Shown one piece after another: positions 8,255-17,055 of a DNA stretch of 17,055 nucleotides (position 1 is its first letter; the number at the start of each line of letters is the position of its first letter). The translations under genes were made by a program, and so were the position numbers. This DNA comes from Acanthamoeba castellanii str. Neff (taxonomy: Eukaryota > Discosea > Longamoebia > Acanthamoebidae). Location of the stretch: the NCBI RefSeq assembly GCF_000313135.1, contig NW_004457538.1, positions 34,991-52,045 on the forward strand, in the 5' to 3' direction. The notes under the pieces were generated by a model, which was not told where the DNA came from, did not search any database, and saw nothing but the letters and a program-made list of their open reading frames with translations.

Positions 8255-10212
8255 ATGGCAAACAAGTTCAACTACAAGGGGTTCGTGAAGCAGACGAACA
8301 CGCTTCACGCCAACCTCACGGATTCGCAGGAGAAGAAGCGGAAGGAGAACGGCGGGGACGATTCCCCAGCGAGCGGCGGTTCGTCGCCGGCGTCCCACTC
8401 CCCATCGACTTCGTCATCGACCGTCGACACGCGCCACACCCCCGCCCCCTCCCAAATCAAAGCCGCCGCCCCTCACACCAGGTCCATCTCTCCCCCCCCA
8501 TCTTCTTCCTTATGTCCCTTTGCGTTCACCCCCCGCGTCGTCGCTTTCGTTCTTTGCCTCCCCCCCGCTAGCCGCTTTCGTTCTTCTCACTCACTGCGAC
8601 TTCACTTCCGCGTTCTTCTTTTTATTATTATTATTTATATCTATATTACGTGTGACGAAAGTACAGCCGACCGGCGGTGAAGAAGCCGCCGCCGCTGGGC
8701 AATGCGGCTGCGAAGGACATGTCGAAGCGGCTGGTGGGCACGGTGAAGGCGGGCGGGCGCGTGGGCAAGATGCTCGAGATGCTGGAGAATGGCGGGTGGG
8801 ACGAGGTCGAACGCGAGATCAAGGAGCGCGAGGAGCGCGAGGAGAAGCGACGCGAGGATCTGGGCATCGTGGCGAGCCCCCGCGCCAACGGCGGCGCCTC
8901 ATCGACGGCCGCGCCGGCGAAACAGACCTCGCCATCGCCCTCGCCCTCGCCGCGAGGACCGGCGGCTACCGGAGCGAAAAAGAACGAAGCGAAAGCGAAC
9001 GGCGGCGCGCAGGCCCCCAAGTCACACGGGCTCAAGCCCGAGCGAAGGATTCTCGCTTACGGCCTGGGCGCAGTGCAGGGAAAGAGGCCAACAATGGAGG
9101 ACGCACATGCGGCCTACCTCGAACTGCCTCAGAACCCTCACGTTGCCTTCTTCGGCGTCTACGACGGCCACGCAGGTGCGCACACGCACACGCACCACCG
9201 CACACGCACACGCTAACGTTTTGATGTGATTCGTGGGGCGCACGCAGGTGATGAGTCGTCGACGTACGTGGCCGAGTGCCTGCACGATGAGATCGACCGC
9301 GCGCTGGCCCGAGCCCAGAGCACGGCCGACTGGGCCGCGGCCGTCACGTCGGCCTTCTCCACGGTCGACGAGAATCTGATGGACGAGAGCGAGTCCATGA
9401 TGTGGACCTCGGGCACGACGGTGGTGTGCGCCGCGTTTCACAAGGAGGAGCGGGAGCTGTGGGTGGCCAACCTGGGCGACTCGCGGTGCGTGCTGGCGCG
9501 CCACGACCAGGGCGGGCCGAAGGTGGTGGCCGAGCCCCTGTCGTCGGACCACAAGCCCTGGGTCGAGGGCGAGATCCAGCGCATCGAGCGCGCCGGCTGC
9601 CGCGTCACCGAAGGACGCATCAACGGTACCGTTACGGTCATTGTTCTTCGATGTGTCGATTGTGTGTTGCGTGACTGACACACGACGACACGACACGACC
9701 AACGACACGACACACGCACGACACAACACGACAGGCACACATGCGATGAGCCGGGCAATGGGGGACTTTGAGCTGAAGAACAACATCAACCTCGACATGC
9801 GGGACCAAGCCATCTCCAACGAACCGGAGATCCGAAAAGTCGGCGTTGCCACGTACGTCCACGCCGCTCACATTTCTCCTGCAAGCAAGCAACACTCACA
9901 TCGCCGAATTTTGCGTCAACAGGGACGAGCTATTCGTTGTGCTGGCTTGTGACGGACTCTTTGATGTGATGACCGACCAAGAGGTATTGTCGCACGTCGT
10001 GTCGTGTCGTCGTGTCATCGTGTCGTGCGACGAATGGCTTACATTCTTTCTTTTTCTTCGATTGAAAGGTGGTGGAGTGGGTGTACGACCGCCTGGCATC
10101 GACCAACGACGACCTGGACACGATCGCCGAGCGCCTGGCCCACCATGCCGTCGACATCGGCAGCACCGACAACGTGAGCGTCCTCATCGTCACCCTCCCC
10201 CACCATAACTGA
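8255..10212 (+). CDS. PP2C-family (PPM) serine/threonine phosphatase
   Basis: Six exons: 8255-8481, 8667-9175, 9248-9625, 9735-9852, 9923-9983, 10069-10212; 1437 nt, 478 aa, all phases consistent. The PPM fold removes phosphate from Ser/Thr using two metal ions. Metal and phosphate ligands are visible: RPTMEDAH (D221), VYDGHAG (D242, G243), the second-strand signature TSGTTVV and ANLGDSRCVL, the RINGTHAMSRAMGD block, ACDGLFD (D421) and STDNVSVLIV (D465, N466). The usual DGHGG reads DGHAG and GST reads SGTT; both are minor. The first 190 residues are low complexity and charged (a coiled, Glu/Arg-rich segment EREIKEREEREEKRRED), perhaps a targeting or docking region. No membrane segment or signal peptide is seen, so it is probably cytosolic or nuclear. 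The substrate is unknown. Confidence 0.95.
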
Positions 10213-10227
10213 AATATTCACCACACA

Positions 10228-10233
10228 AATAAA
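10228..10233 (+). terminator. Probable poly(A) signal of the PP2C gene
   Basis: AATAAA lies 16 bases after the TGA at 10210-10212, in AT-rich sequence between two convergent genes. Confidence 0.5.
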
Positions 10234-10253
10234 TGTACCACCATTTTGGTTCC

Positions 10254-10270
10254 TTTATTTCTTCTTTATT
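10254..10270 (-). terminator. Probable poly(A) signals of the convergent minus-strand gene
   Basis: Two AATAAA hexamers (TTTATT on the plus strand, 10254-10259 and 10265-10270) lie at the end of the nucleotidyltransferase-like gene. The distal one overlaps the TAA at 10266-10268 used in the gene model, which hints that the real stop may lie a little earlier. Confidence 0.45.
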
Positions 10271-11774
10271 TATTAAATTCTATATAAATTAAATAATTGC
10301 TAAAATAAATAGAGCATAGACAAGTGCTCATTTCTCTCTTCCATTTTGTACGTTCGCCGTGAGCGAGTTGACGTAAGGCCTCCCACTGTGGCCGCTGGGC
10401 GTCGCCATAGGGCAGCATGAAGTGAGCGGTGGTCTGACCCAACGAGTTCTCGAGGCGGAAGGTGGCGGTGCCCTTCGCCCGCGTGGTGGTGTGGCTGGCC
10501 GCGCAGGCTTGCCGCTGCTCGAACCCGTGCACGAACTGGTCGGCGAGGTCTTTGGTCAACGTGGCCCGCACAGGCTCGCCCCACATCTGCGGTTGGCAAT
10601 CGCCCACGGCGGGGCGGTACTCAAACTGGGCCTCCTCCGACTGTGGCTCCACCTGCAGGGCGCCCATCCACATACGTGTACTTCATCTTGTTCATCTCGC
10701 GCTCGGCAGCCTCCTTGAACCGCCAACAGTTGCTTGGCTGTTGTGCGAAGCAGGAGAATAATAATAAAAAGGGCCACGAGAAATAATAAATAATGACAGC
10801 AGCGACGTTGTCGCTGTGGCTATTGCTGTTGCAGCTCCTCCTTCTGGCGGCGGACGTTGTCGTGCTCGGCGTGGAGGTCCTTCTTTGCCTCTCGCCACTC
10901 CTCTTTGGGACAGGCCGCGCGCAGCTGGGACTTGAGCGCGTTCCACCGCTTCTGATAGCGCTGCTTGTAGGTCTCCCACGGCGTGTCGTCAGGGAAAGCC
11001 TCCAGCTCGCGCCACAGTTCGTTCATCGCGTCGAACCGACTGATCTTGCCCTCCGTCGCCATCTATGCCAACCACCAATCTTGAATGTCACCGCACACAC
11101 CGCACCGCACACAACCCGCTCGTGTTTACCTGCAGCGCAAAGTCGAGGATGCGAAAGGAGTGGAAGAGTGACTTCTTGGCCACCCGCACGTTGCGATCGG
11201 CGGCCACCTCAAGCTTCTTACGCGCCTTCGACCAGCTGTGCCCGGCCCGGAACGACGCCGCCTCGCGCACGCGCTGCGGCGACACCACGAACGCTGCGGC
11301 GGCCAGCGCCGCAGGCCCGCGTTCGCGCAGCTTCATGTGGGGCGGCAGGAAGACGCACTCGAGGATGGGCGCAGAGTGTTGGTCCAGCATCTGCGCGAAC
11401 CTGGTCATGCTCATGACCGTAGCGTCGGCATCACTCGCTGCCCCTTGAATGGTGGCCTCCACTTCACCACCGCCGCGTCCCTCTTCTCCGCCTTGGCCCT
11501 CTCCCCCACCCTCCACCACTATCACGTAGTCCTGTGCAAAGCAATTTTTGAATAAATAAAAACAATTAATAAAATTGAAAATGTAAGATAATGGGTCTCG
11601 GGGGCGGGGCAATACCCAATCGCTGGCCGGGCCGTGAGTGCCATAGACGCGACTTCCGTAGAGATACACAGCCAGCACCGCAGCATCTTCTAAGCCGAAG
11701 TTGGCCACCACCCACCCCGCAGTCATACGCTCCTCTTCCTTCCCATCCGCTGCCACCGCCGCACCGTCTTCCAT
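10266..11774 (-). CDS. Nucleotidyltransferase-like protein, 3' gene model unresolved
   Basis: Exon 1 (11774-11616) and exon 2 (11531-11130) join in phase 0 to make VYLYGSRVYGTHGPASDWDYVIVVEG, the GS(x)nDxD signature of the polymerase-beta nucleotidyltransferase fold: GSR binds the nucleotide phosphate and SDWD supplies two metal-binding acids. An intron cuts exactly between W and the second D. Exon 2 then has a Gly/Glu linker and Ala/Arg-rich helices. Exon 3 starts at 11062 (MNELWRELEAFPDDTPW, helical, Trp- and Lys-rich) and meets TAG at 10820; a GTCCGC donor at 10855 with acceptor at 10738 would let it continue. Exon 4 (from 10737, NCWRFKEAAEREMNKMKYTYV) and the next block (VEPQSEEAQFEYRP ... 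to 10266) are both coding-like but in different frames, so a base error, a tiny intron or a pseudogene must be considered. The substrate is unknown. The start is ATG 11774. Confidence 0.65.
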
Positions 11775-12516
11775 GATTGCAAAAGACACCACATGCGCTC
11801 CAGTTCTGCTAACAAACGAAGAGCAGAGAAATTTACCAGAACCACTTCAACTCACCACCACACGCACCAGGGGACGTCCACTACCCATACACGCAGGGTG
11901 GTGACGTCAAGCCACCTCTTCAGGAAATCAGCTCCCACGCTTTCTCTCCAAGGGGCAGAGCGGGCCGGATGTCCTGAGAGCCTGAAGAAAGGCCCAGTGT
12001 TTGCCTGGTGCCCGTGTCCACGGGTTTGTTGCGGACGCAGTCGAGCTGTGATTGGTAGATTGATACGGCGTATTCGGCATTCCGGCATTGAAGAAGGCGT
12101 GCCGATTCCTTTTCGTGTTTTCTCCGCGTTTTCAGGCAGTGAAAAGGGCGCGTAGGGTTCGATTTGTTACTCGATCACCAGATCAATCCCTAGATTGATT
12201 CGATCGAATCTACAATCCTATGATTGAGGTATACACCACACCTCGTTGATTCACATTTCACCAATCATCTACAAATTCTGCTGGAGAGTTGATAGATTTT
12301 TAATCAGCGACCCCACTTCCCCGACTGCAGATTCTTTGGTCAGCGGATTACGAGTAGGTGTTTTGAGGCGGGAGGAGGAACAAGAGAGGAGTCTGAGGGA
12401 AGGGCATGAGACCTTCGAGCAACATGCTACTACACGTCACCGATACCGCCGGAGGAGTACTACCACGGCAACCATCTTCGTGTAGGGCCGCAGTGCAGTC
12501 GCCTTCGCCGTTGCTG
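11775..12516. promoter_or_regulatory. Divergent intergenic region
   Basis: About 740 bases between the start of the nucleotidyltransferase-like gene (minus) and the zinc-finger gene (plus). A mixed-composition part (11775-12160) is followed by an AT-rich patch (12160-12310) with the stem-loop ATCAATC-CCTA-GATTGAT (12182-12199) and the overlapping palindrome TTCGATCGAA (12199-12208). Short ORFs on both strands have no recognisable content. The region may contain an untranslated leader or an extra 5' exon of either gene. Confidence 0.4.
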
Positions 12517-14987
12517 ATGATGAACGCCACCCAGTACCAGCCGCCCAAGGCGCTTCTACTCGGGTCGAGCGCTCGACCCCCGGTCGCCTCCCCGACACCT
12601 TTCGCATCTGCAGAGTACGCCGGCAACCTTGCACCCTACATCTTTTTCATCTCTGAGAGCAGTGTAAGGCCGCGGTAGAACTGACAGCATCAGCATCTTA
12701 TCTTGTCCTCCTCGCAGATTCAACGTGGCCACGTATGTGGAGGAAGCGGCCTCGAAGGTTGGGCTGCCAGTGGACTGCCCGCAGGTGATGCAGGCCATCA
12801 CCATTCTCAAGGCCAATGGTGCGTCACGTTCCTCGAGTGTAGCTCGAGTGCCAAGGCCAAGGCACCATCGCGAACTTGGAGTAGTCTGTGCTCAAACGAT
12901 CGCGCGCGCGCTACGTTGCTGCAGGTTTCGTATCGCGTCCGCTCGTGGAGAGCTTGAGCGAAAAGATTGCGCTCGACTACCTGAAGCTACCGATCGTCGT
13001 TTGGGTGTGCCTCTCTCAGGCCAAGGTACGCTTCATCCTACACCAAGCGCACATGGTGCACCACTATCACTACAACATACGCGCTAGATATATATTCTAT
13101 GTCTGCTCACTCGAAGCTTCTTCTTTGTCTTTGCTCTGCAGCCGACGCAAGCAAGCGTTCTCTCGCCGACGGAGTGTTTGGACGACGTGGCATCGCCGCA
13201 GACCGCCACGGCCCGCGGTCTCGCGGGCAGCAAGCGATCGACCACCGAGGCCGAGCCGGCCCAGGAGCGCAAGGAGGAGTCGTGCCACAAGAAGGCCAGG
13301 AAGTCTTCAGACTCGGGCGACGAATTGGCCCCCGTGACGGCCGCCACCGTGAGCGATCGCATCAACCGGTACTGCCAGGAAGTCGGGCACGATCCGGCCT
13401 TCTTTCAGGTCAAGTCCGTCAGTTCCGTGTACTGCCTGGTGTGCAACAAGACGTTCAAGCTTCACGGCCGCGGACAGATCACCCGAGGTGCGCTCGCTTC
13501 CCACAATAAGAAGGTCTTGTGTGCCTTGGGCTCACTGGCCTCGTGTGCGCGTACCTGTGCTCAGTCAAGCGACACGTCAAGGGCGAAGGCAAGAAGGGAC
13601 TGTCGCGTCACATGCACAATCTGTTGAGTGTCAAGGAGAAACGTATGCTCCCCAACACTTTCTTGTCGATTCCAGCTCCTGGCTCACTCTTTTTCTTTTC
13701 TTTTTCTCTTTCTCTTTTCTTTTTGCAGTGCGTACCCAGCAGATCCCGATGCTGTGGCAGATCCCCGTGCACATCCTGCAGCAGGTGCAGCAGGCCCGCC
13801 TGCAGGTGGCCTCCTTCGCTGGGGTGGTCCCACCCACGTTGCCGGCGGCCGGCGGTTCCGGTGGACACCTTCCGCACCTCCCGATGCTCGCCAACATTCG
13901 CCCCGCGACTGCTGCCGCCCGCTCCCCCTTGCCGCCGTCGGCCGGGCTCGTCCCGCCCTCGCCCACAGTCAACACCATGCGGAGCTGCTCGCCCACTGGC
14001 GGCGGCCTCCACCTCAACCCGTTCCCCGCGCCGCTGCTCAGCCAGGCCATGGCGGCCGTGCCCTCCCTGCAGATGCTGCAATCGCCTTCGTCTCCGCTGC
14101 CGCAGCCGACGTGCCCTCCCGCGGTCCCCGTGGCCCCTGCCTCACCCTCTGTCGTAGCTCGCCTGGGCGAGTCGCCGCTTCACCTTCACGGCCAACGGCA
14201 GCAGCTGGACAACGATACTGGTTTGGTGCACTGCCACTGCCTCTCGCCGGCCAAGCCGGTGCTCGTCCGCGAGCCCACGACGACGACCACCACGACCAGC
14301 AGCAGCATGGCGTCGATGGAGGGCATCGAGGTCGACGGCGGCGGCGGCAACAGCGACGACGAGGACGACGAAGACCAGCAACAGGCCTTCCGCAACGGCC
14401 GACGATACTACATCTGCCACCGCAGACGAAGCGATGAGGGCTGCACGTTCGTGAAGCCCAGTAATGAATTCACCCGGCTCATCAACGACGACCGGCTCGA
14501 GGAGCTCGACCTGCACGACGAGTCGCTCCAGGGCTACGTCGACCAGAACCTGGTGGAAGATGACGATGACGGCGGCGCCGGCGCCTTTGACGACGACAAC
14601 GGCACCGGAGCCTTTGATAGCAACGACGACAACGGCACCGGAGCCTTTGATAGCAACGACGACAGCGATGACCAGCAGTTCGGCAACCACAACCACCACG
14701 ATGAAGACGACGATGACGGCTGCGGCCTCATCATTCACGAGGACTTTCACCACGAAGACGGCGCCGACGTCGGCCTGCACATGGAGGCCGGCGAGGTCGA
14801 ATCGCCGTCGACCCTGGTCATGGCCCTCATCACCGACGAGGGCGACGAGCCGTCGGCGGCCGATACCGGCGACGCCGCGCTGCGACACCACTCGGAGGAG
14901 CGGCGGCTCGACGATGAGGAGGACGAGTCGCAGGGCTCGCCGCTCGAGGTCGAGCTCAACGAGGGCGGCAGCGAGGGGTTCAGTTGA
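12517..14987 (+). CDS. BED/C2H2-like zinc-finger protein with acidic C-terminal tail
   Basis: Exons 12517-12674, 12718-12818, 12925-13025, 13142-13487, 13565-13642 and 13729-14987 sum to 2043 nt, 680 aa. The first intron would be only 43 nt (donor GTAGAA), and the start could also be ATG 12406, so the 5' end is the weak part. Residues about 50-120 are helical and unassigned. A zinc finger spans exons 4-5: C218-x2-C221, then H239 (VKRHVKG) and H251/H253 (SRHMH), with a hydrophobic VYCLVC start like BED or CGGBP1-type fingers, so DNA binding is likely. Residues 120-200 carry a basic KRST/KKARK patch that may be a nuclear signal. A Gln-rich helix (WQIPVHILQQVQQARLQ) follows, then a Pro/Ala-rich linker and a long Asp/Glu/His-rich tail. 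I infer a transcription factor; no family is assigned. The frame stays open past its TGA. Confidence 0.75.
14592..14663 (+). repeat. 33-bp tandem repeat in the acidic tail
   Basis: Two identical 33-base units (14592-14624 and 14625-14657) each encode DDNGTGAFDSN; a decayed copy (GGAGAFDDDN) precedes them and a partial GACGAC follows. Identical DNA means a recent duplication. The unit keeps frame and adds an acidic segment with one aromatic residue. Confidence 0.95.
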
Positions 14988-15012
14988 CAACTAAACCCCT
15001 CGCTGCCGCCCT
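14962..15012. repeat. 24-bp inverted repeat centred on the zinc-finger gene stop codon
   Basis: The arms 14962-14985 and 14989-15012 are complementary at 23 of 24 positions (mismatch 14981/14993) with a 3-base loop, 14986-14988. The first base of the TGA is the last base of the left arm and the rest of the stop is in the loop. The arms are GC-rich at their base, so the mRNA should form a very stable hairpin. Outside the arms the flanks do not match. Confidence 0.95.
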
Positions 15013-15164
15013 ACGCCGCCAGTGCCGGCGGCGGAGACGTCGATGACGTCGACGACAACGGCGGCGGCGGCGGCAACCCCAGCTGGCTGCTGGAGTGGAC
15101 CGAGGCGGGCGACGACGCCGAGGACCTGTGGTGGAGCACCACCTGCAGCACACCGAGGGAGTGA
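14988..15164 (+). other. In-frame 58-codon extension after the zinc-finger gene stop
   Basis: The same frame continues from TGA 14985-14987 to TGA 15162-15164 without another stop. Its codons are GC-ending and its content is acidic like the tail before it: a DVDDVDDNGGGGGNP stretch, then SWLLEWTEAGDDAEDLWW. Acidic residues mixed with Trp and Leu are typical of transcription activation segments. The stop is followed by CAA CTA, a CAR-YYA context. Readthrough, a nonsense mutation or a base error would all fit. Confidence 0.5.
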
Positions 15165-15602
15165 TCTGATAGTCGCTGACCTCCCGCGCCCTCAGGCCGG
15201 GCTGCCACTAGACAACATGGCTCGAGGCGAGAGCAGGGAGACAGCACCCATACACACGTTCCCTCGTAGCGCAACTACTTGTACCACCACCACCACTACG
15301 ACGATGCTTAAAGAAGAAGAGCCTCCTTCACATCACTTAGCGTCGCACCACATGGGAGAAAAGGGATCGAGCGAAGGGGAGGGTGGGTCTACCTATGATG
15401 TACAGTATGTGCACTCGCCGCGCGGGGCATTGAAAACAGAGGGGAATGGGGGGAGAGCTGAACCAGCCGCGCGGCAAAGATGGAGGGAAAGAAGAGGAAG
15501 AAGAAGGTCGACGGGAGAGGGAAGAAGACTACTGTCGTAGATGGTGAAGGTGGTTGTCGGCTGATGGTCAAAACGTTGACTGTCCGGGCCTGGTTAGTCT
15601 CG
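15165..15602. other. Convergent 3' intergenic region
   Basis: About 440 bases between the zinc-finger gene and the cyclin Y gene. The stretch has purine-rich patches (AAGAAGAGGAAGAAGAAGG near 15490) and a CCACCACCACC run near 15280. ORFs on both strands have neither family resemblance nor good codon use. I see no gene here; presumably two 3' untranslated regions. Confidence 0.5.
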
Positions 15603-17003
15603 CTAGTTGAGCACGGCGCGAGGAGACTTGAGGGGCAAGGCATCGGCGCTCGACGTGCGCTGCAGCTTCTTGACCCTTCTCTCTGTCTCGATAGCACGTT
15701 GCTTCGAACGAACACGAGCACAGACACGAACAACGTTCAGCCATGGCAAGCAATCACCCGTGACAGCCCACAGTTCCCTCCAGAAGCGTGTAGCGGGTGT
15801 AGGTGGGCTCATGTACCTCCAAGCGCTGGGCATCCGCCGTGGTGAGCGGCAGGAGAGGGAAGCTCTTCGAGTCCTTCTCGGCCAGCTCGCGCAGCTCAAA
15901 ATAGTACTTGCAGTACCTACGATGCATCACACCACGAGGTGGTTGGTGAGTGGCATGCCACCGGAAAAGAGTGCAGTGTGAAGGTGCGAGGCAGGTCTAG
16001 AGGCGGGGCGGTACTCGGATGCTTTCAGAGAGACGTTGTAGGTGAGCAGGCCCAGGAAATACTTCTCGAGCTTGTTCAGGTCGTTCACGTTCACGTTGGG
16101 AAAGACCGAGAGGAAGTCCACATTCCACACGGCCTGGTCTTCCCACACCTGGAAGAGAAGAGCAATCGCGAAACGGACTTGTGAGATGATGTTCGTTCGT
16201 GGTGAAAGCTTCCGATGAGGGGAAAAGAAGAAGAAGAAGCAGCAGATGGTGATGATGAAGAAGTGCGGTGCGCACCTTGGAGGCCAAGATGAGTGCGCCG
16301 AGCGTGACGCGTCTCCAATTGGTCCCGTGGAGGGTGATCTTGGTATTGGCGATCAGCCTTTCGATGTAGGCCAGACAGAGGATGGCACACTCGGCGGGCA
16401 GCTTCTCTGCCTTGAATATGCTGAAGACGAATCGATAGATGTCCTTCTGCGTTGGGGCGCTCACATCCACGGGACCCTTCTGAGCTCGCCATAACACGAC
16501 ACACAACGCAACCAAACGAAAGTGAGCCTTAAGCGGAACAGCACCCCAAGAGTTGGGGTGAGACAAGCAATCGAATGAAGCAGGAGAGTGTACCACAATG
16601 GGGTACTCGCGCTCGTCAAAGATTTCGAACAAAACGGGGGTGGCGTCCTGGCCGCGGTGGAGTGGTACCAGATCGCCGTCGCCATACTGCGTAGATCGAG
16701 GTGAGAAGCAGAAACGTGAGGCTGATGAGCTGAGCCGCGTCGGTAGATAAGAGCGAGTGCTGTCTGCGCGATGTATGTACCACCAAAGCACTTGGTCGAG
16801 GTTGGGCGCGCTGATGGTGCTATTTACATAGAGGGAGCTGGTGGAGTTGGACTTCTCTCGCCTGAAGTGCAGGGTCTGGAGATGGCGCGGGAGGGCCGAC
16901 TTCTTGGCCGGGGAGGGCGCTGCTGTGGCGTTCGCTCCTCCGTCTCGCAGGCTCAGCTTGGGCGCCTTGAACAAAACATCTGCCAGCAAAATCTCTTCTG
17001 AAT
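15603..17003 (-). CDS. CCNY: Cyclin Y homologue, 5' end outside the window, frame break in the cyclin box
   Basis: Exons 17003-16781, 16686-16594, 16479-16276, 16148-16015, 15916-15817 and 15701-15603; the first begins at an acceptor (CCCTCAG), so the start lies beyond the window. The order of conserved blocks follows animal cyclin Y: SSLYVNSTISAPNLDQ, a CMATAIWYH helix, FEIFDEREYP, KDIYRFVFSIFKAEKLPAECAI, NWRRVTLGALILASKV, WEDQAVWNVDFLSVFPNV, LEKYFLGLLTYNVSLKASEY, CKYYFELRELAEKDSKSFPL, and a Ser-rich end RTSSADALPL. Cyclin Y activates PCTAIRE-type kinases (CDK14/CDK16) at membranes through an N-terminal myristoyl site, which would be outside this window. In exon 16686-16594 the reading frame must shift by one base between CMATAIWYH and RGQDATPVLFEIFDE (about 16664-16650). 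A sequencing deletion or a pseudogene could explain it. Confidence 0.88.
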
Positions 17004-17055
17004 CTGAGGGAGGGTGTTGGCAGGTGATGCCAATTTAACAATGAGGAAATGCTCC

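Noticed and set aside
9022..9852. 276-codon minus-strand ORF
   Set aside because: Antisense to the conserved PP2C exons and running through their introns.
11793..12155. 120-codon plus-strand ORF upstream of the zinc-finger gene
   Set aside because: Low-complexity start, poor codon use, no recognisable family and no splice link to later exons.
12150..12175. GGGTTCGATT resembling a tRNA B box
   Set aside because: No acceptor stem, anticodon arm or A box at the right distance.
12348..12626. 92-codon minus-strand ORF with a GGWYWVAFIISNGEGD stretch
   Set aside because: The stretch looks coding-like, but the ORF has no family match, no splice partners found, and overlaps the better supported first exon of the zinc-finger gene. 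It stays a weak alternative.
14142..14990. 282-codon minus-strand ORF opposite the acidic tail
   Set aside because: It is the antisense of a GC-rich Asp/Glu/His-coding exon and is almost only Val, Ala, Leu and Arg; the plus-strand exon connects to the zinc-finger exons in phase.
14983..15022. 40-nt GT-AG intron that would remove the zinc-finger stop codon
   Set aside because: It is very short and shifts the downstream sequence into a frame with poor codon use; the unspliced frame gives the coherent acidic extension.
15480..15845. 121-codon plus-strand ORF
   Set aside because: Lies opposite cyclin Y 3' exons and begins in purine-rich simple sequence; no conserved content.

Overview
The window looks like nuclear DNA of a free-living amoebozoan close to Acanthamoeba. 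Coding exons are GC-rich with G or C in most third positions. Genes are tightly packed and cut by many short introns (about 40-190 nt). AT-rich blocks mark promoters and 3' ends, and CA/GT-type simple repeats sit in introns. The species is an inference from these traits, not a match. There are no bacterial operons, rRNA genes, CRISPR arrays or transposons that I can see.

Layout, left to right. (1) 3177 down to beyond base 1, minus: large RRM-like protein of unknown role, cut by the left edge. (2) 3341-4156, plus: single-exon protein with the C-terminal domain of RapZ (the glucosamine-6-phosphate-sensing half of the bacterial RNase adaptor), split by an acidic insert. (3) 6114-4226, minus, nine exons: HAD-IIA (NagD-like) phosphatase with a probable mitochondrial presequence and one GC-AG intron. 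(4) 6423-7886, plus, eight exons: glucosamine-6-phosphate deaminase (NagB/GNPDA) with all catalytic residues. (5) 8255-10212, plus, six exons: PP2C-type Ser/Thr phosphatase. (6) 11774-10266, minus: protein beginning with a nucleotidyltransferase signature (GSR...SDWD), with an unresolved 3' gene model. (7) 12517-14987, plus, six exons: BED/C2H2-like zinc-finger protein with a very acidic tail, whose frame stays open for 58 more codons past its TGA. (8) 17003-15603, minus: cyclin Y homologue, cut by the right edge, with an apparent one-base frame break in the cyclin box.

Orientation alternates strictly, so neighbours are either head-to-head on shared promoters (163 bp between 1 and 2; 308 bp between 3 and 4; about 740 bp between 6 and 7) or tail-to-tail (69 bp between 2 and 3; 53 bp between 5 and 6). 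Only 4 and 5 are head-to-tail.

Two things stand out. First, RapZ-C, NagD-like and NagB-like genes lie side by side; in bacteria all three connect to glucosamine-6-phosphate or the nag operon, which suggests a small amino-sugar cluster in a eukaryote. Second, the zinc-finger gene stop codon is TGA CAA CTA, a stop followed by a CAR-YYA readthrough context. It sits at the centre of a 24-bp near-perfect inverted repeat and precedes an in-frame acidic, tryptophan-rich extension.
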